Source: Apostichopus japonicus (taxonomy: Eukaryota; Echinodermata; Holothuroidea; Aspidochirotida; Stichopodidae). From it: DNA of 64,000 bases. The position numbers and the translations under genes were made by a program. Where the stretch lies: positions 16,268,764 to 16,332,763 of the forward strand of contig NC_092583.1 in NCBI RefSeq assembly GCF_037975245.1, written 5' to 3'. Of the stretch, positions 61,201 through 64,000 are shown one piece after another (within the stretch, counting starts at the first letter, position 1; every line of letters starts with the position of its first letter). Under the pieces are notes generated by a model that ran no database searches, had not been told where the DNA came from, and worked only from the letters and a program-made list of their open reading frames with translations.

Positions 61201-63447
61201 TGAAGTAATATTAATTGCCAAAGCAGTGAATTGCCATTGTAAAACTGACGTTTGTCAAAACTAAATTATTAATGTTCATAATATTGTTAACTTTTGTGAA
61301 ATACCCAATATGAGTACCAAGGGAACAAATTGTATTATCTTAAAAATTGCTTCTGTGTTTTCTCTAACTAGTCACTATAATCAAGAGTCATGTAGACCTA
61401 CTTACGAGGTTTCCCTTGACCTTCAATGACCTTTGAGCTGCTCATAAAATAATAGGAATCTTGTACTGATGGAAATCTAATGTAAATATAGATTTTGTAG
61501 TATTTAAGTTTTGTCACATCTAAGTTTCTTACCTCTGTTGACATCAAATGACCTTCGACATCTACAAAATCATTATAATTCTTGTAATTACAAAGGTAGA
61601 GCCACATAACATGCATGATGTTCATCCAAGCTTTACTTTATAGTTATAGCGTTTATAAGATTTTCAGAATTTGACATCTGTTGGACTATATATATATATA
61701 TACCCATTGTACAATTTGGGGTTTCTTACTGTATATGTACCTAAGTGTTAAAAGGTTAACAGTGTTAAACGGTTACCAGTTCATTCTAGACACGGTAGAA
61801 TAAGGGTGCTAAGGTTGTGGGGAGACAGGTAAGCCAGGAATGAAGTAAATACCAAGTTCCAAGCTTTACTTTTGTAGTTACTTTGTTTACAAGGTAGTCA
61901 GATTTTCACCTCTGGTGACCTCCGATAACTGACCTCTATATTAAGAAACAATGAAGTCCTTGCACTCGCTGTAATGAATCCACATACCGAGCACGATAAT
62001 GAGTACAAGTAAAGGGCATCACATACATACAGTACATACACGCATGAATACACACATATACACTCACACACATTATCACCATATACAGTCCTTTTATTTC
62101 AGGGCAATGAATTAACTTTGGTCAATATTCATACCTTCTGAAACAACTTTATTGTCCAATATTTATCGAAACATTTAATAACAATATTCAAAGCCAACAC
62201 CTACTATAGTAAGTATACAAGTCCCATTCCCATAATGCTAGCAGCTGTTCAAATTAACCAAATGAGGAAGCCAAAAAGTGAGTGACTCAGTGTTTTACGA
62301 TACCCGTTTTATAAGTTACAAACAGATTGAACCATGCAACTTATTTGATTTTCAACAAAAAAGTAAATAAAAGTACTAAGGATGAATAGCAACTATGGTT
62401 TAGTAGGTGCCAGGTGGATGGCATCAACGAACAATAAATACGACGGTTATATCCAATCTTTGAGATATGTTAGAGTATCACTTCCTCGTTATAAATCTAC
62501 AGGACTCCCGACTTCTAAAACCAAAAGAGATATTTATGCGAGTGTTCTTGAGCGAAAAGGTTATGCCTGATGGACAACAATGAGAACTTTTAACATGATT
62601 AGAATTGATCATCTTTCATCTTCCATAGAAGGTTAAATTTCAAAAAGAATACTGGTTCATATGGGCTATGACCAAGGGTCAAGATATATGAGAAGTTAAG
62701 CACTTACTGTTCTCCACTTACTGGACCCATTTTGTGTGTGAACAAGTAATTTTACTTCGTTCCACTTATTCCAATGCATTCAGTGAAGTTTTGCTGTAAC
62801 ATACTTTTGGCTAAAATAAGACTACAACTTTACATGTCAATATTTAACACTTGATTATTGAAGTAATGATATTCATTGTTAAACACATTTTTGTATCGAC
62901 TCACTATTTATCGCGAACGGTCAAAACAGCAGTGTAGAGGGCAGTTTATCCCTCATCCCACGTTCTGCATAGATTATAGTTAAACTTGTAAGTAAAACTT
63001 GAGGGCCTGACTTTTCCATTCTAGCAGGATCTTCTTCAGAGGCTGATTTTAATCAAGTAAAATACAGTTAAGCTTCTCAGCTCTTGAGTGAGTTTACAAG
63101 GCTTTGACATCTGGAGGGACACAAAAATTTTCCACCCGACTCAAAATGGAGTTAAAAATAGCTGGTTGGCACAAGGCGTGCAATTCAATAAATAAAGCTT
63201 CAATTTTTTACTTGTGCTGGCTGATGGTAACATATATACAAATATCAGCAGTCAATAAAAAACACTTTTGACACAAGTCAAATTTTTTTTGGAAAGAAAA
63301 CTGACATTTTCTTACCAACACATTGCCGTTTTCGGTTGACTAATCTGAGGTTTCGTGGGCACGTGCATTCTGCCACATTATTCGGACCTCTAGTACAGTT
63401 ATGGCTGCATCCACCATTTGATACCTCGCACACTGAAACTTCGTCAC
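14066..63447 (-). CDS. LRP2: LRP2/megalin-like endocytic receptor, 3' 41 exons (5' part outside window)
   Basis: Forty-one exons give 1922 in-frame residues to a TGA at 14066-14068, and every junction is GT-AG with matching phase. Order: EGF (w1); LDLa cluster of ten (w2-w11); EGF, EGF-Ca (w12-w13); six-bladed YWTD propeller (w14-w17); EGF plus LDLa (w18); ten more LDLa (w19-w28); EGF, EGF-Ca (w29-w30); propeller (w31-w35); EGF (w36); EGF split over w37-w38; transmembrane helix (w39); tail (w39-w41) with FENPMY. In this family LDLa modules bind basic ligands with calcium, propellers aid acid-dependent release, and FxNPxY recruits PTB adaptors for clathrin uptake. LDLa clusters of 10 then 11 occur in both LRP1 and LRP2; only two EGFs before the membrane favour LRP2. 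The tail is shorter than vertebrate megalin's. The gene continues beyond 64000. Confidence 0.9.
14466..14568 (-). CDS. LRP2: w40: cytoplasmic tail, middle
   Basis: This exon encodes [20 protein letters not shown] and then [14 protein letters not shown]. It is acidic, with a lone TYR that is not an NPxY. It ends phase 0 against w41. Confidence 0.9.
14600..15578. repeat. Intron 39 array with higher-order structure
   Basis: A near 1 kb array is built from gatagagatctatatagata then catatg (about 26 bp). A longer period is marked by agacagagagtgagacttta, recurring at about 14882, 15110, 15244, 15349, 15454 and 15529. It stops about 10 bp from the w39 donor. Opposite-strand Tyr/Ile/Ser ORFs are artefacts. 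Confidence 0.92.
15589..15685 (-). CDS. LRP2: w39: transmembrane helix
   Basis: This exon encodes [20 protein letters not shown] and then [12 protein letters not shown]. That is one hydrophobic helix of about 24 residues followed by a basic stop-transfer segment, giving type I topology. The acceptor is ccttag and the donor AG/gtaagt. Confidence 0.95.
15722..15832. repeat. G-rich minisatellite in intron 38
   Basis: Units of the type gggtggggtggttgcat (16-17 bp) fill most of a 169 bp intron, ending about 20 bp from the w38 donor. The G-rich strand is the template strand of the receptor gene and has many runs of three or more G. Confidence 0.9.
15855..15913 (-). CDS. LRP2: w38: second half of the juxtamembrane EGF
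   Basis: A 59 nt exon encoding [19 protein letters not shown], the last two cysteines of an EGF (CxVGWxGPDC) and a short linker to the membrane. Confidence 0.9.
16158..16242 (-). CDS. LRP2: w37: first half of the juxtamembrane EGF
   Basis: This exon encodes the linker [12 protein letters not shown] and then [16 protein letters not shown]. The last Gln codon is split and completes to CQC on joining w38. Confidence 0.9.
16771..16917 (-). CDS. LRP2: w36: EGF after the second propeller
   Basis: This exon encodes [16 protein letters not shown], then [10 protein letters not shown] and TKCQG. The six cysteines match the EGF that packs under LDLR-type propellers. Phase 1-1. Confidence 0.92.
17418..17612 (-). 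CDS. LRP2: w35: YWTD propeller 2, last blade
   Basis: This exon encodes [20 protein letters not shown] and ends [16 protein letters not shown]. PFxLxVFExxLYW is the conserved final-blade signature. Phase 1 at both ends. Confidence 0.92.
18144..18364 (-). CDS. LRP2: w34: YWTD propeller 2 blades
   Basis: This exon encodes [20 protein letters not shown], then [20 protein letters not shown] and [15 protein letters not shown]. Two blade repeats are clear, with MYWTQ and VYFCD in the YWTD position. The donor is gttagt. Confidence 0.94.
18830..19009 (-). CDS. LRP2: w33: YWTD propeller 2 blade
   Basis: This exon encodes [20 protein letters not shown], then [20 protein letters not shown] and YIAVNPRKG. 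Phase 2 at both ends. Confidence 0.94.
19331..19478 (-). CDS. LRP2: w32: YWTD propeller 2 blade
   Basis: This exon encodes [20 protein letters not shown], then [20 protein letters not shown]. It has a canonical YWTD and the [10 protein letters not shown] turn. Confidence 0.94.
19626..19754 (-). CDS. LRP2: w31: YWTD propeller 2, first blade
   Basis: This exon encodes [20 protein letters not shown], then [15 protein letters not shown]. The LLFxxxxELRYF strand is typical of the entry blade. Phase 1 in, phase 1 out. Confidence 0.92.
19804..19844. repeat. (ATC)n microsatellite
   Basis: About 13 ATC units lie 50 bp outside the w31 acceptor. The minus-strand poly-Asp ORF is a by-product. Confidence 0.95.
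20548..20682 (-). CDS. LRP2: w30: calcium-binding EGF
   Basis: This exon encodes [20 protein letters not shown], then [13 protein letters not shown] and GCKTSDG. The DIDEC start and the N-x-Y/G-G-Y-xC core are the EGF-Ca signature. Phase 1-1. Confidence 0.95.
20867..21090. repeat. Dispersed repeat shared with 50619-50850
   Basis: It begins gaagaagagatcttttgaaa and continues through an accaatcaccc core. A diverged copy sits at 50619-50850 in intron 3. I cannot assign the family. Confidence 0.6.
21773..21898 (-). CDS. LRP2: w29: EGF after LDLa cluster 4
   Basis: This exon encodes [14 protein letters not shown], then [12 protein letters not shown] and TGFCE. Six EGF cysteines are present. Phase 1-1. 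Confidence 0.94.
22332..22445 (-). CDS. LRP2: w28: LDLa (11th of cluster 4)
   Basis: This exon encodes [20 protein letters not shown] and then [12 protein letters not shown]. All six cysteines and the calcium box DCGDxSDE are intact. Tyr replaces the ligand-contact Trp. Confidence 0.95.
23176..23313. repeat. 17 bp array beside the w27 donor
   Basis: About eight units of gaatattcagtagattt end about 15 bp from the w27 donor. Confidence 0.92.
23329..23454 (-). CDS. LRP2: w27: LDLa (10th of cluster 4)
   Basis: This exon encodes [20 protein letters not shown], then [14 protein letters not shown]. The final cysteine is completed by joining to w28. The donor is T/gtaaga. Confidence 0.94.
23505..23620. 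repeat. Dispersed repeat shared with 47723-47840
   Basis: It shares ccctaaatcaacaga and actgagaattcctttgagga with 47723-47840 in similar order. A weaker relative begins near 50473. Family not recognised. Confidence 0.55.
24022..24159 (-). CDS. LRP2: w26: LDLa (9th of cluster 4)
   Basis: This exon encodes the linker TRFPGGGY, then [20 protein letters not shown] and [13 protein letters not shown]. The six-cysteine calcium-binding module is intact. Confidence 0.94.
24256..24297. repeat. Purine-rich G tract in intron 25
   Basis: About 42 bp of nearly pure G with scattered A on the plus strand, 15 bp from the w25 donor. In the transcript it is C/U-rich and encodes Pro/Ser if retained. Confidence 0.9.
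24313..24429 (-). CDS. LRP2: w25: LDLa (8th of cluster 4)
   Basis: This exon encodes [20 protein letters not shown], then [15 protein letters not shown]. The module is intact. The following 153 bp intron has no stop in this frame. Confidence 0.95.
24626..24665 (+). repeat. Dispersed hairpin-core repeat, copy 2
   Basis: It reads agcctctgaataagatcttg and then ctaggatcc and gtcaggcc, a diverged copy of the element at 4821. Confidence 0.6.
24879..24995 (-). CDS. LRP2: w24: LDLa (7th of cluster 4), altered calcium box
   Basis: This exon encodes [20 protein letters not shown], then [15 protein letters not shown]. All cysteines are present, but the usual DCxDxSDE reads DCLGGEDE, replacing one calcium-ligating Asp by Gly. 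Confidence 0.92.
25125..25204. repeat. (TA)n microsatellite
   Basis: About 80 bp of alternating T and A with one TG interruption, upstream of the w24 acceptor in intron 23. Confidence 0.95.
25293..25560 (+). mobile_element. tRNA-type SINE
   Basis: It contains a box A-like tggtcaagtggttaagg, a box B-like ggttcaagtc about 40 bp later, then ttgtgtccttgggcaaggca, a tail type common in animal tRNA-derived SINEs. It lies in intron 23, antisense to the receptor. The 3' limit is uncertain. Confidence 0.7.
26072..26188 (-). CDS. LRP2: w23: LDLa (6th of cluster 4)
   Basis: This exon encodes [20 protein letters not shown], then [15 protein letters not shown]. The module is intact, with Trp in the ligand-contact position. 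Confidence 0.95.
26690..27705. repeat. 1 kb array in intron 22
   Basis: About 45 units of gactcactaagactatattt (20-22 bp) with point and length variation. It runs almost to the w22 donor, leaving about 20 bp. Confidence 0.95.
27727..27846 (-). CDS. LRP2: w22: LDLa (5th of cluster 4)
   Basis: This exon encodes [20 protein letters not shown], then [16 protein letters not shown]. It has six cysteines and an intact calcium box. Confidence 0.94.
27955..28185 (+). mobile_element. LINE ORF2 C-terminal remnant
   Basis: One frame reads [20 protein letters not shown] and then [11 protein letters not shown] second frame then reads [17 protein letters not shown]. Both resemble the final segments of non-LTR retrotransposon polyproteins (LRxxGHxxRLP, WEPxHGK, DRxxWRxxC), but they are in different frames with the usual stretch between them missing. 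It is old and broken, antisense inside intron 21. Confidence 0.6.
28294..28416 (-). CDS. LRP2: w21: LDLa (4th of cluster 4)
   Basis: This exon encodes [20 protein letters not shown], then [17 protein letters not shown]. Intact, with the W-x-C-D-x-D-x-D basic-ligand signature. Confidence 0.95.
29288..29410 (-). CDS. LRP2: w20: LDLa (3rd of cluster 4)
   Basis: This exon encodes [20 protein letters not shown], then [17 protein letters not shown]. It has six cysteines, but Asn replaces the first acidic calcium ligand after the fourth cysteine. Confidence 0.93.
29909..30025 (-). CDS. LRP2: w19: LDLa (2nd of cluster 4)
   Basis: This exon encodes [20 protein letters not shown], then [15 protein letters not shown]. 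Cysteine spacing is intact, with Asn at the first acidic position. Confidence 0.93.
30509..30757 (-). CDS. LRP2: w18: EGF plus first LDLa of cluster 4
   Basis: This exon encodes [29 protein letters not shown] and GITCF, then the LDLa [20 protein letters not shown] and [17 protein letters not shown]. The fusion of the propeller's closing EGF and the first LDLa in one exon is unlike the rest of the gene. Phase 1-1. Confidence 0.95.
31319..32040. repeat. 35 bp array abutting and containing the w17 donor
   Basis: Units of gcatggccctttacacaata then actgcatacctta, about 20 copies, run into the exon w17 junction. On the receptor strand many units read aaggtatgcagttatt, the same sequence as the true donor GAAG/gtatgcagttatt. 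The unit at about 31747-31765 matches the real junction most closely. Confidence 0.92.
32041..32270 (-). CDS. LRP2: w17: YWTD propeller 1, last blades
   Basis: This exon encodes [20 protein letters not shown], then [20 protein letters not shown] and [16 protein letters not shown] used the acceptor at 32271-32272 because it keeps the frame with w16; the nearer cag at 32263 would not. Confidence 0.93.
32379..32733. repeat. Tandem duplication, about 179 bp unit
   Basis: Two nearly identical copies, 32379-32556 and 32558-32733, each starting tagtttaatctacgaaattc and ending before a T-rich tract. They lie in intron 16. Confidence 0.93.
32906..33079 (-). CDS. LRP2: w16: YWTD propeller 1 blade
   Basis: This exon encodes [20 protein letters not shown], then [20 protein letters not shown]. 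Canonical [12 protein letters not shown] and LFWCDA elements are present. Phase 2-2. Confidence 0.95.
33549..33677 (-). CDS. LRP2: w15: YWTD propeller 1 blade
   Basis: This exon encodes [20 protein letters not shown], then [21 protein letters not shown] occupies the YWTD position. Phase 2-2. Confidence 0.94.
34274..34529 (-). CDS. LRP2: w14: YWTD propeller 1, first two blades
   Basis: This exon encodes [20 protein letters not shown], then [20 protein letters not shown] and [20 protein letters not shown] plus AVDWVGR. Phase 1 in, phase 2 out; donor gtcagt. Confidence 0.95.
34635..34763. repeat. 63 bp tandem duplication spanning the w13 donor
   Basis: Two copies of gcttccttggagtgtgtccc... are adjacent. 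The one at 34698-34763 ends on the last four bases of w13 and its donor (GCCG/gttagt). The other carries the altered equivalent GCTG/gttaat. Confidence 0.9.
34760..34891 (-). CDS. LRP2: w13: calcium-binding EGF
   Basis: This exon encodes [20 protein letters not shown], then [17 protein letters not shown] and SSCKH. Typical EGF-Ca. Phase 1-1. Confidence 0.95.
35715..35840 (-). CDS. LRP2: w12: EGF after LDLa cluster 3
   Basis: This exon encodes [20 protein letters not shown], then [12 protein letters not shown] and KTCR. Six EGF cysteines with an EGF-Ca-like start. Confidence 0.94.
36706..36986. repeat. 147 bp duplication carrying the 3' end of w11
   Basis: Copies at 36706-36850 and 36852-36986. 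The second includes the last 24 nt of exon w11 and its donor. The first has the same 34 bases across exon end and donor unchanged, so it is a decoy splice donor with the exon codons ESDESHC. Confidence 0.93.
36963..37085 (-). CDS. LRP2: w11: LDLa (10th of cluster 3)
   Basis: This exon encodes [20 protein letters not shown], then [15 protein letters not shown]. Six cysteines; Asn at the first acidic position. Confidence 0.94.
37190..37729. repeat. 50 bp array beside the w10 donor
   Basis: Eleven copies of gtctagtttgcgtaacacaa then gaagattataac and a variable gagactgcataaattt. Short and long unit types alternate. It ends about 7 bp from the w10 donor. Confidence 0.95.
37737..37862 (-). CDS. 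LRP2: w10: LDLa (9th of cluster 3)
   Basis: This exon encodes [20 protein letters not shown], then [18 protein letters not shown]. It has the Trp/Asp basic-ligand signature; Thr replaces Ser in SDE. Confidence 0.95.
38831..38883 (-). repeat. Dispersed hairpin-core repeat, copy 3
   Basis: The plus strand reads gggcctgacg...gatcctagcaggatcttct...gaggctg, the inverse of the copy at 4821. Confidence 0.65.
39015..39134 (-). CDS. LRP2: w9: LDLa (8th of cluster 3)
   Basis: This exon encodes [20 protein letters not shown], then [16 protein letters not shown]. Intact, with the basic-ligand signature. Confidence 0.95.
40380..42671 (+). mobile_element. LINE (CR1/L2/Rex1-like), 5'-truncated
   Basis: The insertion begins after gcgaactatc and ends aataaaccatctatctatct before sequence continuous with the host TIR element. 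A 3' end of short tandem repeats instead of poly(A) is typical of CR1/L2-type LINEs. No endonuclease domain is present, so it is truncated at the 5' side of ORF2. Clade assignment is by protein pattern only. Confidence 0.85.
40390..42340 (+). pseudogene. LINE ORF2 reverse transcriptase, frameshifted
   Basis: The frame is open to a TAA ending at 41973 and encodes [61 protein letters not shown] and the catalytic FADD (41656-41667), the F-variant of the RT YxDD box. The polyprotein continues in another frame from 42002 ([20 protein letters not shown] to [10 protein letters not shown]). The break lies in a T run near 41958-41962, consistent with a one-base loss. The open frame also extends 112 codons upstream to 40054, but that part is host TIR-element sequence. 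It cannot move by itself without an endonuclease. Confidence 0.85.
43488..43585. repeat. 30 bp triplicate beside the w8 donor
   Basis: Three copies of gccaatgaggttacagtatt then ttgtttgata start at 43488, 43527 and 43557 and stop about 10 bp from the w8 donor. Confidence 0.9.
43597..43728 (-). CDS. LRP2: w8: LDLa (7th of cluster 3), altered calcium box
   Basis: This exon encodes [20 protein letters not shown], then [20 protein letters not shown]. It has extra residues between cysteines 2 and 3. The calcium box reads DCENAEDE in place of DCxDxSDE, losing one Asp. Confidence 0.93.
44520..44720. repeat. Diverged tandem repeat in intron 7
   Basis: Several copies of aggatagcttaggatactgt then tcagaatat, with irregular spacing. 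Confidence 0.75.
44977..45102 (-). CDS. LRP2: w7: LDLa (6th of cluster 3)
   Basis: This exon encodes [20 protein letters not shown], then [16 protein letters not shown]. Textbook module with the basic-ligand signature. Confidence 0.96.
46072..46191 (-). CDS. LRP2: w6: LDLa (5th of cluster 3)
   Basis: This exon encodes [20 protein letters not shown], then [16 protein letters not shown]. Textbook module with the basic-ligand signature. Confidence 0.96.
46192..48979 (-). other. Intron 5 (2.8 kb): repeat-derived, no gene
   Basis: Between 46456 and 47640 lies sequence with the look of a dispersed element, ending in triple gatagagt and a caccagcatgctggtatggg stretch. At 47723-47840 is a copy of the repeat at 23505. 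No domain-bearing ORF is visible. Confidence 0.45.
48980..49108 (-). CDS. LRP2: w5: LDLa (4th of cluster 3)
   Basis: This exon encodes [20 protein letters not shown], then [18 protein letters not shown]. Six cysteines and an intact calcium box. Confidence 0.94.
49793..49858. repeat. AAAATAGAT-type short repeat near the w4 donor
   Basis: Five or more imperfect copies of aaaatagatta lie 30-100 bp from the w4 donor. Confidence 0.65.
49892..50017 (-). CDS. LRP2: w4: LDLa (3rd of cluster 3)
   Basis: This exon encodes [20 protein letters not shown], then [18 protein letters not shown]. Two extra residues sit inside the calcium box (DETASDE) compared with neighbouring modules. Confidence 0.93.
50619..50850. 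repeat. Dispersed repeat shared with 20867-21090
   Basis: It starts gaagaagagatcttttagaa and includes ccaatcacccggc, matching the order of segments at 20867. Confidence 0.6.
52560..52632 (+). repeat. tRNA-like segment (pseudogene or SINE head)
   Basis: It has tagctcagttgatagcat (box A), an anticodon-arm-like ctaggtttttaacccag with a UUU centre, and tttgaatcc (box B). The D, T and acceptor stems do not pair well, so it is not a working tRNA gene. Confidence 0.55.
53242..53358 (-). CDS. LRP2: w3: LDLa (2nd of cluster 3)
   Basis: This exon encodes [20 protein letters not shown], then [15 protein letters not shown]. Intact, with the basic-ligand signature. Confidence 0.95.
54098..54171. repeat. 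14 bp minisatellite with telomere-like end
   Basis: Four copies of ccctctgaccccag, ending in ctaaccctaaccctggg. Confidence 0.9.
54354..54795. repeat. 72 bp tandem repeat in intron 2
   Basis: Six units of ctgcactgtattatctatga then taaaatcttagactaacctg and ttatctctttaactttcc. Confidence 0.93.
55317..55549. repeat. (CCAT)n microsatellite
   Basis: More than 50 tetranucleotide units, interrupted only at the left. The Met-Asp-Gly-Trp and Ile-His-Pro-Ser ORFs across it are artefacts. Confidence 0.97.
59255..59292. repeat. Perfect 38 bp palindrome
   Basis: The left arm gttgtttttagtgtgttcg meets its exact reverse complement with no spacer; the centre is tcgcga. Confidence 0.97.
59293..59382 (-). 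mobile_element. Possible hAT-type element end
   Basis: The minus strand reads agggttgggcgatatttgct and continues with several TATCG/CGATA motifs, as in the ends of many non-autonomous hAT elements. The palindrome at 59255-59292 may be its inner boundary. No second end found. Confidence 0.35.
60582..60739. repeat. 160 bp direct repeat, copy 1 (intron 2 side of w2)
   Basis: It shares aataggaat, atagatttt, and the exact run gacatcaaatgaccttcga with 61451-61610, in the same order. Confidence 0.75.
61051..61173 (-). CDS. LRP2: w2: LDLa (1st of cluster 3)
   Basis: This exon encodes [20 protein letters not shown], then [17 protein letters not shown]. Intact calcium box; Phe replaces the ligand-contact Trp. 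Confidence 0.95.
61451..61610. repeat. 160 bp direct repeat, copy 2 (intron 1 side of w2)
   Basis: Partner of 60582-60739; the two bracket exon w2 at about 870 bp spacing. Confidence 0.75.
63001..63047 (-). repeat. Dispersed hairpin-core repeat, copy 4
   Basis: The plus strand reads gagggcctgac...ctagcaggatcttcttcaga then ggctg, the same orientation as the copy at 38831. Confidence 0.65.
63316..63447 (-). CDS. LRP2: w1: EGF preceding LDLa cluster 3
   Basis: This exon encodes [17 protein letters not shown], then [11 protein letters not shown] and RQCV. This is the type of EGF that closes an upstream YWTD propeller, so more receptor exons must lie beyond 63447. Phase 1-1. Confidence 0.94.
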
Positions 63448-63574
63448 CTGTGAATAAGGAGAAGAAAAATATTTCCTAAGAAGACATCTACTAAAACAAC
63501 ATTTGTTCACCTTCTGTTGTTTTGACTAGGGTTTGGACAAAGCACAAAGTTCTGTGAAGGCTATGGGAATGATA

Positions 63575-63606
<32 letters not shown>
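63575..63606. repeat. (AT)n microsatellite
   Basis: About 30 bp of alternating A and T in the intron upstream of w1. Confidence 0.95.
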
Positions 63607-64000
63607 TACACTCATAAAATAATGGTTTGGATTTATCATGCAGCACAAAAAGCCCCCAGAAAAATGTCAAATTTTGCATATCAAGACAAAGCAGGAAAAT
63701 AGTATTTGTAATATGCTGAGAATATGTGCAGAAAGGATAAGTAAGAATGCATCAGTTCTATCATTGTGTAATTAGTGGTGTTGTTGTTCAATTTTACCAA
63801 ACTATTACATCATGTTACAGAACTTTGTGTAATTCCCTAGATGCAGCTCAAGAGCTGATTAAAACCACATCTATTTATCTCTTAAGCTAAGTTTATCATA
63901 AATATTCATATAATGATGAAAATGACAGTATTTTCTGCCTGTATATATCCAGGAAATTTTCTTGTACCGGCAGGGATATTTAAGAATTTGAAGGAAGTGT

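Noticed and set aside
14066-63447. Assignment as LRP1
   Set aside because: Cluster sizes of 10 and 11 also fit LRP1, but LRP1 has about six or more EGFs before the membrane and two NPxY motifs; here there are two EGFs and one motif.

Overview
This is animal genomic DNA: AT-rich, with short GT-AG exons scattered among repeat-filled introns. The gene content is a giant LDL-receptor-family endocytic receptor and secreted C-type lectins, with non-LTR and TIR transposons. This fits a marine invertebrate deuterostome, an echinoderm being my best guess; the species cannot be fixed from the window. All host genes found lie on the minus strand.

Layout. 1-3020: nothing recognisable. 3063-7247: a complete three-exon C-type lectin gene (signal peptide plus one CTLD, 169 aa). 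7820-9166: two exons of a second lectin copy with an in-frame TGA and no recognisable first exon, probably a pseudogene. 9167-14058: intergenic sequence and possible receptor 3' UTR, with simple repeats only. 14066-63447: the 3' 41 exons of an LRP2/megalin-like receptor gene, whose 5' part lies beyond 64000. I followed the frame through all 40 introns; every junction is GT-AG and phase-compatible, giving 1922 C-terminal residues. Order: EGF, ten LDLa, two EGF, one six-bladed YWTD propeller, EGF, eleven LDLa, two EGF, a second propeller, two EGF, one transmembrane helix, and a tail of about 125 residues with one FxNPxY signal. The 10 + 11 LDLa clusters and the short stretch before the membrane match LRP2 better than LRP1.

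Mobile DNA. Intron 2 holds a 3159 bp element with near-perfect TIRs and TTA target duplications (57134-60292). A truncated relative at 39616-about 43255 in intron 8 is itself interrupted by a 5'-truncated LINE (about 40380-42671) with an almost intact reverse transcriptase. Intron 21 carries an older, rearranged LINE tail. A tRNA-type SINE and several unnamed dispersed repeats are also present.

The most unusual pattern is the placement of tandem repeats in the receptor gene. Array after array begins within about 0-50 bp of a splice donor, on the intron side, and in three cases (exons w11, w13, w17) the duplicated unit includes the donor itself, with or without exon sequence. Exons are numbered w1-w41 within this window, 5' to 3' on the minus strand.

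As a unit, the receptor would capture ligands with its LDLa clusters, release them through the propeller/EGF modules, and internalise through its FENPMY signal. The lectins are separate secreted proteins with no evident link to it.
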